From contig OZ240668.1 in the NCBI GenBank assembly GCA_965198655.1, forward strand, positions 1,674,001 to 1,738,000: a stretch of 64,000 bases of DNA, given 5' to 3'. The notes beneath the pieces are model-generated. The model saw nothing but the letters and a program-made list of their open reading frames with translations, made no database searches and had not been told where the DNA came from. The position numbers and the translations under genes are program-made. Position 1 is the stretch's first letter, and the number at the start of each line of letters is the position of its first letter. The stretch is from Lichenicola sp965198655 (GTDB lineage: Bacteria > Pseudomonadota > Alphaproteobacteria > Acetobacterales > Acetobacteraceae). Shown here one piece after another: positions 52,250-59,957 of this stretch.

Positions 52250-54943
52250 ATGCTGGACAAGTCTTTCGATCCCGACGCGGCCGAGCGCCGCCTCTACGCC
52301 CTCTGGGAGGAAGCGGGCCGGTTCGCGGCCGCGCCGAGTAGCGACGCGGCTCCCTTCACGGTCATGATCCCGCCGCCCAACGTCACCGGCACCCTGCACA
52401 TGGGCCACGCCCTGACCATGACGCTGCAGGACATCCTGATCCGCTGGCGGCGGATGCAGGGGCGGGACGCGCTATGGCAGCCGGGCACGGACCACGCGGG
52501 GATCGCCACGCAGATGGTGGTGGAGCGGCAGCTCGACGGGCAGGGCATCCGGCGCAGCGCGCTGGGGCGTGACGCCTTCGTGGAAAAGGTCTGGGACTGG
52601 AAGGCGCAGTCCGGCGGCGGCATCACCCGGCAGTTGCGCCGGCTCGGCGCGTCGCTGGACTGGTCGCGCGAGCGCTTCACCATGGACGACGGGCTGTCGG
52701 CGGCGGTGCGCGAGGTGTTCGTGCGGCTGCACCGCGAGGGGCTGATCGTGCGCGCCAGGCGGCTGGTGAACTGGGACCCGTCCTTCCGCTCCGCGATCTC
52801 CGACCTGGAGGTGGAAAGCCGGGAGGTGCGCGGGCATCTTTGGACCATCCGCTACCCGGTGGAGGGCGAGCCGGGGCGGTTCCTCAGCGTGGCGACCACG
52901 CGGCCGGAAACCATGCTGGGCGACACCGCGGTGGCGGTGCATCCCGAGGACCCGCGCTACGCCGAGCTGGTCGGGCGGTTCGTGGTGCTGCCGCTGACCG
53001 GCCGCCGGGTGCAGGTGGTGGCGGACGCGTATTCCGACCCGGAAAAGGGCACGGGTGCGGTCAAGATCACGCCGGCGCACGACTTCAACGACTTCGCGGT
53101 CGGGCAGCGGCACGGACTGGCGATGCCCTCGGTGCTCGACGACCAGGCCCGTGTCGTGCTGGACGAGATAGAGGCGGAGCTGCAGGTGGTGCCAGGACTG
53201 GCGGACCCGGCCTTCGTGCGTGGGCTCGCCGGGCAGACGCGGGAGGCGGCGCGGGCGGCGATCGTGGCCGAGCTGGAGCGGCTGGAGCTGCTGGAGAAGG
53301 TCGAGCCGCATTCGCACCAGGTGCCGCACGCCGAGCGCGGCGGGACGGTGGTGGAGCCGCGGCTGACGATCCAGTGGTACTGCGACGCGGCCCGCCTGGC
53401 GGGGCCGGCGATCGCGGCGGTGGAGGACGGACGCGTCGCGTTCGTGCCGCGGCAGTGGGAGAACACCTTCTTCGCCTGGATGCGCGAGATACAGCCCTGG
53501 TGCATCAGCCGGCAGCTCTGGTGGGGGCACCGGATCCCGGCCTGGTACGGGCCGGACGGGCAGGTGTTCGTGGCGCATGACGAGGCCGAAGCCGCCCGCT
53601 TGGCGCACGCGCACTATGCCGACACGGTGGGGCTGACCCGGGACGAGGACGTGCTCGACACCTGGTTCTCCTCCGCGCTGTGGCCGTTCTCGACCTTGGG
53701 CTGGCCGGAGCGGACGGCGGAACTGGCGCGCTACTACCCGACCGACGTGCTGGTGACCGGTCACGACATCATCTTCTTCTGGGTGGCCCGGATGATGATG
53801 ATGGGGCTGCACCTGATGGAGGAGGTGCCGTTCCGTCAGGTGTTCATCCACGGGCTGGTGCGCGACGAGCGCGGGCAGAAGATGTCCAAGAGCAAGAACA
53901 ACGGGATCGACCCCCTGGAGCTGATCGACCAGTACGGCGCCGACGCGCTGCGGTTCACCATCTGCGCGCTGACCGGCCAGGGGCGGGACGTGAAGCTGGG
54001 GCCGAAGCGGGTGGAGGAGTACCGCTCCTTCGTGACCAAGATCTGGAACGCGGCGCGGTTCTGCGAGATGAACGGGGTCAGGCCGTTGGACGGGTTCCGA
54101 CCGGAAGCGGCGCAGGGACGGCTGGCGCGCTGGATCCTGGACGAAGCCGCCGGAGCAGCCGCCGAGGCGGGAGCGGCGCTGGAAGCCTTCCGCTACGACG
54201 AGTACGCGGCAACGGTCTACCGCTTCACCTGGAACCGGTTCTGCGACTGGTTCCTGGAGTTCGCCAAGCCCGTGTTCAACGCCGGCGACACCGCGGAGGC
54301 GGCGGAACTGCGCGCGGCGACCGCGCACGTGCTGGGGACGATCCTGCGCCTGCTGCACCCGGTGATGCCGTTCGTGACCGAGACGCTGTGGGCCGAGTTC
54401 GGGTTCGGGGCCGAGGGCAGCCTGATCGTGGCGCCCTGGCCGGAGGCGGCGCGGCTGTCCGGGGCGGACGAGGTGGCACGCGAACTGGACTGGGTGACGC
54501 GGTTCATCGGCGAGATCCGCGCGGTCCGTGCGGAGATGAACGTGCCGCCGTCCAAGGTAACGCCGGTGCTGCTGCGCGACGCGAGCCCGCACACGGTGGC
54601 GCGGGCGGAAGCGTGGTCGGAGGCGATCGGGCGTATGGCCCGGGTGTCCGCGGTGTCGGTGCTGGACGGCGAGGTGCCGGCGGAGGTGGCCCAGGTGGTG
54701 GTGGACGAGGCGACGCTGCTGCTGCCGCTGGCCGGCGTGATCGACCTCGCCGTTGAGCGGGCGCGGCTGCACAAGGAGCGGGCGCGGGCGTTGGAAGAGG
54801 CGGAGAAAGTGGAGCGGAAGCTCGGCAACGCCGACTTCCTGGCGCGCGCCAAGCCCGAGGTGGTGGACGAGAACAGGGAACGGCTGGCCACGTTCCGGCA
54901 GGAAACGGCACGGCTCGACGCGGCACTGCGGAGGATCGGCTAG
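52250..54943 (+). CDS. valS: valyl-tRNA synthetase
   Basis: Class I valyl-tRNA synthetase, 897 residues. The HIGH motif reads PPPNVTGTLHMGHAL, the KMSKS motif GQKMSKSKNNG, and the editing domain follows (RYPVEGEPGRFLSVATTRPE). The C-terminal ~90 residues form the coiled coil that binds tRNA (ARLHKERARALEEAEKVERK). I chose MLDKSFDP as start; upstream residues look non-coding. G-rich codon use is unlike the C-rich recQ region. Confidence 0.96.
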   Translation: MLDKSFDPDAAERRLYALWEEAGRFAAAPSSDAAPFTVMIPPPNVTGTLHMGHALTMTLQDILIRWRRMQGRDALWQPGTDHAGIATQMVVERQLDGQGIRRSALGRDAFVEKVWDWKAQSGGGITRQLRRLGASLDWSRERFTMDDGLSAAVREVFVRLHREGLIVRARRLVNWDPSFRSAISDLEVESREVRGHLWTIRYPVEGEPGRFLSVATTRPETMLGDTAVAVHPEDPRYAELVGRFVVLPLTGRRVQVVADAYSDPEKGTGAVKITPAHDFNDFAVGQRHGLAMPSVLDDQARVVLDEIEAELQVVPGLADPAFVRGLAGQTREAARAAIVAELERLELLEKVEPHSHQVPHAERGGTVVEPRLTIQWYCDAARLAGPAIAAVEDGRVAFVPRQWENTFFAWMREIQPWCISRQLWWGHRIPAWYGPDGQVFVAHDEAEAARLAHAHYADTVGLTRDEDVLDTWFSSALWPFSTLGWPERTAELARYYPTDVLVTGHDIIFFWVARMMMMGLHLMEEVPFRQVFIHGLVRDERGQKMSKSKNNGIDPLELIDQYGADALRFTICALTGQGRDVKLGPKRVEEYRSFVTKIWNAARFCEMNGVRPLDGFRPEAAQGRLARWILDEAAGAAAEAGAALEAFRYDEYAATVYRFTWNRFCDWFLEFAKPVFNAGDTAEAAELRAATAHVLGTILRLLHPVMPFVTETLWAEFGFGAEGSLIVAPWPEAARLSGADEVARELDWVTRFIGEIRAVRAEMNVPPSKVTPVLLRDASPHTVARAEAWSEAIGRMARVSAVSVLDGEVPAEVAQVVVDEATLLLPLAGVIDLAVERARLHKERARALEEAEKVERKLGNADFLARAKPEVVDENRERLATFRQETARLDAALRRIG

Positions 54944-54951
54944 GGAGGAAT

Positions 54952-54992
54952 CTGGGGCGTTGCCCCAGGCCCCACCAAAGGCTCGCCTTTGG
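54952..54992. repeat. twin-hairpin intergenic repeat, copy 3
   Basis: CTGGGGC-GTT-GCCCCAG (54952-54968) and CCAAAGGC-TC-GCCTTTGG (54975-54992) start eight bases after the valS stop. The second hairpin is nearly identical to that after recQ (29412-29429). Further on, GTTCAAGGCGGAGCCCGG (55010-55027) resembles the GGCGAAACC...-type segment of copy 2. It probably terminates valS. Confidence 0.6.
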
Positions 54993-55051
54993 AAACCATC
55001 AACTAGAAGTTCAAGGCGGAGCCCGGCCTCACAGCCGCGGAAGGGAAGATC

Positions 55052-56770
55052 ATGACCCAGTGGGACAAGAGCAGGCTGCCCTCGCGCCACGTGACCGAAG
55101 GGCCGGGACGGGCGCCGCACCGGTCGTACTACTATGCGATGGGGCTGACCGAGCAGCAGATCCACCAGCCGCTGGTCGGCGTGGCGACGTGCTGGAACGA
55201 GGCGGCGCCGTGCAACATCTCGCTGAGCCGCCAGGCGCAGTCGGTCAAGCGCGGTGTGGACGAGGCGGGCGGCACGCCAAGGGAGTTCACCACCATCACC
55301 GTGACCGACGGCATCGCCATGGGGCACCAGGGGATGAAGTCCTCGCTGGTGTCGCGCGACGCGATCGCCGACACGGTGGAGCTGACCATGCGCGGGCACT
55401 CGTATGACGCGCTGGTCGGGCTGGCAGGCTGCGACAAGTCGCTGCCGGGCATGATGATGGCGATGCTGCGGCTGAACGTGCCTGCGGTGTTCATGTATGG
55501 CGGCTCGATCCTGCCCGGGCGGTTCAAGGGCCGTGACGTCACCGTGGTGGACGTGTTCGAGGCGGTGGGCCAGCACGCGGCCGGCAACATGTCGGACGAG
55601 GACCTGTTCGAGCTGGAATGCGCCGCCTGCCCGTCCGCAGGAGCCTGCGGCGGGCAGTTCACCGCCAACACCATGGCGACGGTGAGCGAGGCGATGGGGC
55701 TGGCGTTGCCGGGCTCTGCCGGCTCGCCAGCACCGTACGAGGAGCGCGACCGGTTCGCGCTCGAAAGCGGGCGGGCGGTGATGCGTCTGCTGGAGCGCAA
55801 CCTGCGGCCGCGCGACATCGTGACCATGCGGGCGCTGGAGAACGCGGCGGTGGTGGTGGGCGCCACCGGCGGCTCGACCAACGCTGCCCTGCACCTGCCG
55901 GCGATCGCGCACGAGGCGGGGTTGCGCTTCACCATGGACGACGTGGCGCAGATCATGCGCCGCACGCCGTACATCGCCGACCTGAAGCCCGGCGGCAAGT
56001 ATGTGGCGCTGGACGTGCACCGGGTCGGCGGGATCCCGGTGATCCTGAAGTCGCTGCTGGACGGCGGGCTGCTGCACGGCGACTGCATGACGGTGAGCGG
56101 GCGCACGCTGGCGGAGAACCTGGAGGGCGTCGAGTTCCCACGCGACCAGGACGTGGTCTACCCGGTGGCCCAGGCCATCACCACCACCGGCGGCGTGGTC
56201 GGGCTGAAGGGCAACCTGGCGCCGGACGGGGCGATCGTGAAGGTGGCCGGGATGAAGGAGCGGCGCTTCGAAGGCACCGCGTTGTGCTTCGACTGCGAGG
56301 AGGACGCGTTCGCCGCGGTGCAGGCGCGGTCGTACAAGGCGGGCGACGTGATCGTGATCCGCTACGAGGGGCCGAAGGGCGGGCCCGGAATGCGCGAGAT
56401 GCTGTCCACCACCGGGGCGATCTACGGCCAGGGGATGGGCGACCGGGTGGCGCTGATCACCGACGGGCGGTTCTCCGGCGGAACGCGCGGGTTCTGCATC
56501 GGCCACGTTGGCCCGGAGGCGGCGGAGGGCGGCCCGATCGCCCTGCTGCAAGATGGCGACCGGATCACCATCGACGCCACCGAGGGAACGATCGAGGTGG
56601 CGCTGACGGACACCGAGCTGGCCGAGCGGCGTGCGGCATGGCGACCGCGAAAGACGGACTACCAGAGCGGAGCGATCTGGAAGTTCGCGCAGTTGGTGGG
56701 GCCGGCGCATCTGGGGGCGGTGACGCATCCGGGTGGAACGGCGGAGACGCATGTGTATGCGGATATCTAG
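55052..56770 (+). CDS. ilvD: dihydroxy-acid dehydratase
   Basis: IlvD, 572 residues, the Fe-S dehydratase in isoleucine/valine synthesis. GVATCWNEAAPCN, LAGCDKSLPGMMMAM and CAACPSAGACGGQFTANTM contain the cluster-binding Cys residues; the last fits the [2Fe-2S]-type enzymes. It ends just before the AT-rich insert. The 3' sequence, with a run of seven T after the stop, marks the composition break. Confidence 0.96.
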   Translation: MTQWDKSRLPSRHVTEGPGRAPHRSYYYAMGLTEQQIHQPLVGVATCWNEAAPCNISLSRQAQSVKRGVDEAGGTPREFTTITVTDGIAMGHQGMKSSLVSRDAIADTVELTMRGHSYDALVGLAGCDKSLPGMMMAMLRLNVPAVFMYGGSILPGRFKGRDVTVVDVFEAVGQHAAGNMSDEDLFELECAACPSAGACGGQFTANTMATVSEAMGLALPGSAGSPAPYEERDRFALESGRAVMRLLERNLRPRDIVTMRALENAAVVVGATGGSTNAALHLPAIAHEAGLRFTMDDVAQIMRRTPYIADLKPGGKYVALDVHRVGGIPVILKSLLDGGLLHGDCMTVSGRTLAENLEGVEFPRDQDVVYPVAQAITTTGGVVGLKGNLAPDGAIVKVAGMKERRFEGTALCFDCEEDAFAAVQARSYKAGDVIVIRYEGPKGGPGMREMLSTTGAIYGQGMGDRVALITDGRFSGGTRGFCIGHVGPEAAEGGPIALLQDGDRITIDATEGTIEVALTDTELAERRAAWRPRKTDYQSGAIWKFAQLVGPAHLGAVTHPGGTAETHVYADI

Positions 56771-56828
56771 TCTATGAAACTATAGCTCTATATATTTTTT
56801 TAAAACCAGCAAAAGGTTTAATGCTCTT

Positions 56829-57578
56829 TCATATGCAATTGATAAACCAATCGTCGGTGCGTTGCTTCATATTCTTCAACAGAGGCCGCTTTTCATCTTC
56901 GGGTAGACTTGGATGGCTCTTTACTGCCGAATAGATAGCACGTCCGACAAAAGGAGGAACACTTTCAAAAACGTCAATAGCCAACCTTCGTAGCCGCGCG
57001 CGATCAAGGCATGGATAACCAAGAGAAATAGCTTCCCTATAAAATAGCATGCTGTCCCTCTGTAGATGTCCGTCCACAATTGCACAGACGAATCTCGGTT
57101 CGGTAAATGAAGGATGTGCAGAAATTCGAATAATAGGAACCTGATAAGGATATGCGCATCTAAGCCAATCTACCGAATCGAAAACTGCCGCTTTTATTTC
57201 GGCACACTTGTCAGTGTCGAAGCGATCGGCTTCCTTTACTAGGGCATCTGCGATGTAATATATAGACGTGATCCGTCTCTCAACAAGGACCCTGAGAAGG
57301 GAAACATCTTGATCAGCATGTATGAAGTATTTTACGACAAGCTTTATCTCCCGCTCGATATCTATCTCTGAAGCATTTAGAAAGTCTGCGATAATGTCAG
57401 CTTTAGACTTTGCTGAGACTCTCTTCAGCGTGTCTTGCCCCGGTTCGCGATAGAAGCGGGATATCGATGATCGGCCGCTGGTCTGAACCCTTCGCCGCAC
57501 TTCACTCCTCTCTTGCCGACTAATCCTTTCATGTTCAGCGCTGATAAACCTGTTCGTGTAGTTCGCAATTTCCTCGGA
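56829..57578 (-). pseudogene. reverse transcriptase gene, C-terminal part (frame 2)
   Basis: The second half of the broken reverse transcriptase gene. From ~57578 a shifted frame reads EEIANYTNRFISAEHERISR and runs on through SSISRFYREPGQDTLKRV to a stop at 56829, about 249 codons. The C-terminal ~190 residues are predicted helical (IADFLNASEIDIEREIKL, SLLRVLVERRITSIYYIADA), as in the long C-terminal extensions of defence-type reverse transcriptases. Without correction of the frameshift near 57580 this part would start only at an internal GTG (57500). Low G+C and A/T-ending codons set it apart from its neighbours. Confidence 0.75.
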
Positions 57579-58492
57579 TTAACAATCTCGGAAATGTCGG
57601 TTTTCCGGCTGTTTAGGGAAAGACCCTCCTCCGCAAGAAGAGAAGTTAATATCTCGATAGACTTCAATGCTTCTGCACGCGTTTCCGCAAATATGCGGAA
57701 ATCGTCAACGTATCGAACAAATACGATGTCACGGCTTTTCAAAGTCCTGTCTACGTTAAGCAGTACCGCTTCCGAGAGAATTCTACTCGCGTCCGAACCG
57801 ACGGGTACTCCAAAGCTTCGTCTATCTCCAGCCCAGGATAGTAACATCTCCCTGATTAAGGTGACGTACTTCTTTTCACAACCAATGTCTAAAAGGTGAT
57901 TTTCTAATGAATGATTTCCAATTCGATCGAAGAAGTTTGAAATATCGGTAACGATCTTCCACTTTCCAATGCGCTGGCTGGATAACTCGGAGGACCGCGC
58001 ACGAAAACTGTCATATCCATAGTTAGGGTCAAAAATTTCTTGGTCATTATGCGACATTCTATGAGAATGTATTACGCCTTCATGTTTCAGAATACGCGCA
58101 GCCTCTATCTTCTCAAATAAAAGGTAAGTCGTTGCTAGATACTTTACTGTGTCGAAAGGATCAAGCCAAGCTGCCTGACGAAAAGTATTTTGGTCTTTAG
58201 TTACCAGACAACGCCGGGTTGGACCTATTCTTTCTATATTTAGATCGGCGGCTTTTAGAAACTTTAGGCTCTGATGAGATGCTTTCTTTCTAAACTCCTC
58301 CGCTTCGGTTGCGAGGATGGCGCTTTCGATGGAGTGCGAAAACACTGGCGGTTTGAAGACGTCATCTGTACCCTTTTCCAATACGCGTGCAATGGCAAGT
58401 TCCACCGCATGAAAAGCGCGTTTATACTCCGCGTGGTTCAAGTTCTATACCAGCTCTTCGGGTTGCTCAGCCAAAATTAATTCTGTAGACAT
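57579..58492 (-). pseudogene. reverse transcriptase gene, N-terminal part with polymerase motifs
   Basis: The RT domain. From the ATG at 58492, which has AAGGGA six bases upstream, the frame reads MSTELILAEQPEELV, then an amber TAG (58445-58447), then continues in frame as NLNHAEYKRAFHAVELA. An internal TTG at 58441 could restart. Polymerase motifs are KWKIVTDISNFFDRIGNHSL (motif A, Asp), GVPVGSDASRILSEA (motif B), FVRYVDDFRIFAE (motif C, YVDD) and LAEEGLSLNSRKTDI (motif D). The RT0-like N-terminus TFRQAAWLDPFDTVKYLATT and motif pattern resemble Abi/'unknown group' (DRT-type) reverse transcriptases rather than retrons or group II introns: no maturase, HNH or msr-msd is seen. The frame is lost near 57580. 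Confidence 0.78.
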
Positions 58493-58544
58493 CTCAGTTC
58501 CCTTGCACATTACAGCAGCGCGTAGGCCAAGTTCTCTTGCAAGG

Positions 58545-58973
58545 CTACTGACGGTGGACGATGTAGAACGCCCCTTCGCCGGACGTCATCAACAGGTCGT
58601 TGCGGTCGAGCACGAGCGCATCCACACACCCGGAGTGTAGGCGCCCCGCACGCTTGCCCAATTTGAAGTGCCCCAGGTTGAGGTCCTGCCGTGTGGCCTC
58701 CCAGCCGCTGACCAGCACGGCATCGACGTCTGCCATCTCATACGTCAGGGTATGCCGGTCGCATGGATCCGACGGCAACAGCACGCTGTCGGTCGAGATG
58801 GTCACGGTCTTGCCGAGGCCCTGCTCGGCATATTTCGGGCCAGAGCTGACGTCGCCATAGCCGGCAATTCTCGTGATCTTCCAGCTCCCGAAGAAGTCGG
58901 AGAGCTGCGTCGCCCGGGCGGAGGCTGACCCTGCGCTCAGCGCGCACGCCAGCGCGATGGCTCCCGCCTTCAC
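58545..58973 (-). CDS. small exported protein, candidate immunity protein
   Basis: A 142-residue exported protein. The signal peptide is MKAGAIALACALSAGSASARA. The mature part starts LSDFFGSWKITRIAGYGDV, like a lipocalin-type or small beta-barrel domain, has three Cys residues and no recognised family. Its ATG overlaps the stop of the lysozyme gene upstream (ATGA), so the two are co-translated. The arrangement of a muramidase gene followed by an exported small protein suggests an immunity or inhibitor role, but this is inference. Confidence 0.65.
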   Translation of the reverse strand: MKAGAIALACALSAGSASARATQLSDFFGSWKITRIAGYGDVSSGPKYAEQGLGKTVTISTDSVLLPSDPCDRHTLTYEMADVDAVLVSGWEATRQDLNLGHFKLGKRAGRLHSGCVDALVLDRNDLLMTSGEGAFYIVHRQ

Positions 58974-59545
58974 GGCCGGCCGCGCGCCGGAACGGGTGCG
59001 ATTGGACCATTGTATTGCGCGATCTCACCCGCACGACGATTGATCAGTCCGCGGGATACGACAGGCGGTCCAACCCGGTGTCCTTGAGCGTCATGACGAT
59101 GAATGATGACGTTCCTGCGCATCTGGTCGACGACGCCAATGTCGTTGCCGCGATCCGCCTGAGCGAACACGCCCGTCATGCCGCCACCGGAGTTATAGGC
59201 GGCTGAGACGAGGGCATCGAACTGGTTCTGGTTGAGAAGCCTGCCCGGCACGCCGTTCCTGACCGCATCCTCCGCAACCCGGACACGAGCATCGAAATCG
59301 GCTTGGTTCTGCGCCGCGTCGGCCGGCCGGCTGAGCTCCTCCGCCGTGCAGGGGCCGTAGTGCACCAGCGTGCCGATGCCGACCGTGCAGTTGTCGGCGC
59401 TGTCGTTGTAGGCGCCCCCCGCGTTGCCCGGCCGTCCGCCAAGTCCCTCCCGCGCGGCCAGGGCGGCGCGCCCGCTGGCCGACATGGACATGCCGGCATT
59501 GATGCTGGGCGGCGGCACGGAACGCTGCTGCGGCTGGCGAGCCAT
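58970..59545 (-). CDS. GH24 phage-type lysozyme
   Basis: A 191-residue lysozyme (muramidase). Catalytic Glu33 lies in LAAREGLGG, with Asp48 (AYNDSAD) and Thr54 (NCTVGIGTL) in the arrangement of the E/D/T triad of GH24; the Glu-Asp spacing (15) is longer than in T4 lysozyme (9) because of a GRPGNAGG insert. NQNQFDALVSAAYNSGGG is the conserved C-terminal helix region. The start MARQPQQRS has AGAGG five bases upstream. No signal peptide is seen, so export would need a holin or a secretion system. An ATGA overlap links it to the exported protein gene. Confidence 0.82.
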   Translation of the reverse strand: MARQPQQRSVPPPSINAGMSMSASGRAALAAREGLGGRPGNAGGAYNDSADNCTVGIGTLVHYGPCTAEELSRPADAAQNQADFDARVRVAEDAVRNGVPGRLLNQNQFDALVSAAYNSGGGMTGVFAQADRGNDIGVVDQMRRNVIIHRHDAQGHRVGPPVVSRGLINRRAGEIAQYNGPIAPVPARGRP

Positions 59546-59957
59546 CTCGACCTCTCGTTTCGATCCTCGATGGTGAAACCGGAACGCCGGACTGACAACC
59601 CCAAGCACCGGAGCCGAACGCGCTGCCGCTGATCCAGGAGCACGCCGTTGCTGCCGATGCCGACCGACGCCGCGACCCGACCGTCAACCAGTGCCCGCAG
59701 CACGACCTCGACTGGAGCAGGAACAGGCCGCAGGTGCAGGCCATGCTCATCCGGCGGACCGGTCCCGTCATGGAAGACAACGACGGCGGGTGCGGCCGGC
59801 GGCGGACCTGCGGCACGCCGCGACGCGCTGGCGACCCGGCCGCCGGCGATAACTCGCTCCCGAACCACCGCCTGCTCGTGGCCGGCTGACGCGATCGCGT
59901 CCATGATCAACTAATCGTCAACGTTTCGCGCCGATGCTTCCCTATGCAACAGGGAAC
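59546..59957 (-). other. spacer with possible unannotated frame ahead of lysozyme
   Basis: About 410 bp between the lysozyme and the chemoreceptor. A minus-strand frame from a TTG or ATG near 59904-59910 has protein-like composition (AVVVFHDGTGPPDEHGLHLR, VEVVLRALVDGRVAASVGIG) with GC-rich third positions, but it does not end before running into the lysozyme gene in another frame. It may be a fragment, a frameshifted N-terminal domain of the lysozyme, or chance. The chemoreceptor promoter must also lie here. Confidence 0.25.

Noticed and set aside
56790..56820. T-run and AAACC...GGTTT repeat after ilvD as a terminator
   Set aside because: The T-run lies before, not after, the weak 5-bp stem on the plus strand, and on the minus strand an A-run follows; neither orientation fits an intrinsic terminator.
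57560..57600. Programmed -1 frameshift in the reverse transcriptase
   Set aside because: No X-XXY-YYZ slippery heptamer is visible in frame, and a separate amber codon near the start makes gene decay the simpler explanation.
56771..58545. Retron with msr-msd RNA
   Set aside because: Flanking spacers are too short (~50-60 bp) for an msr-msd, and the motif pattern lacks the retron-specific features I would expect.
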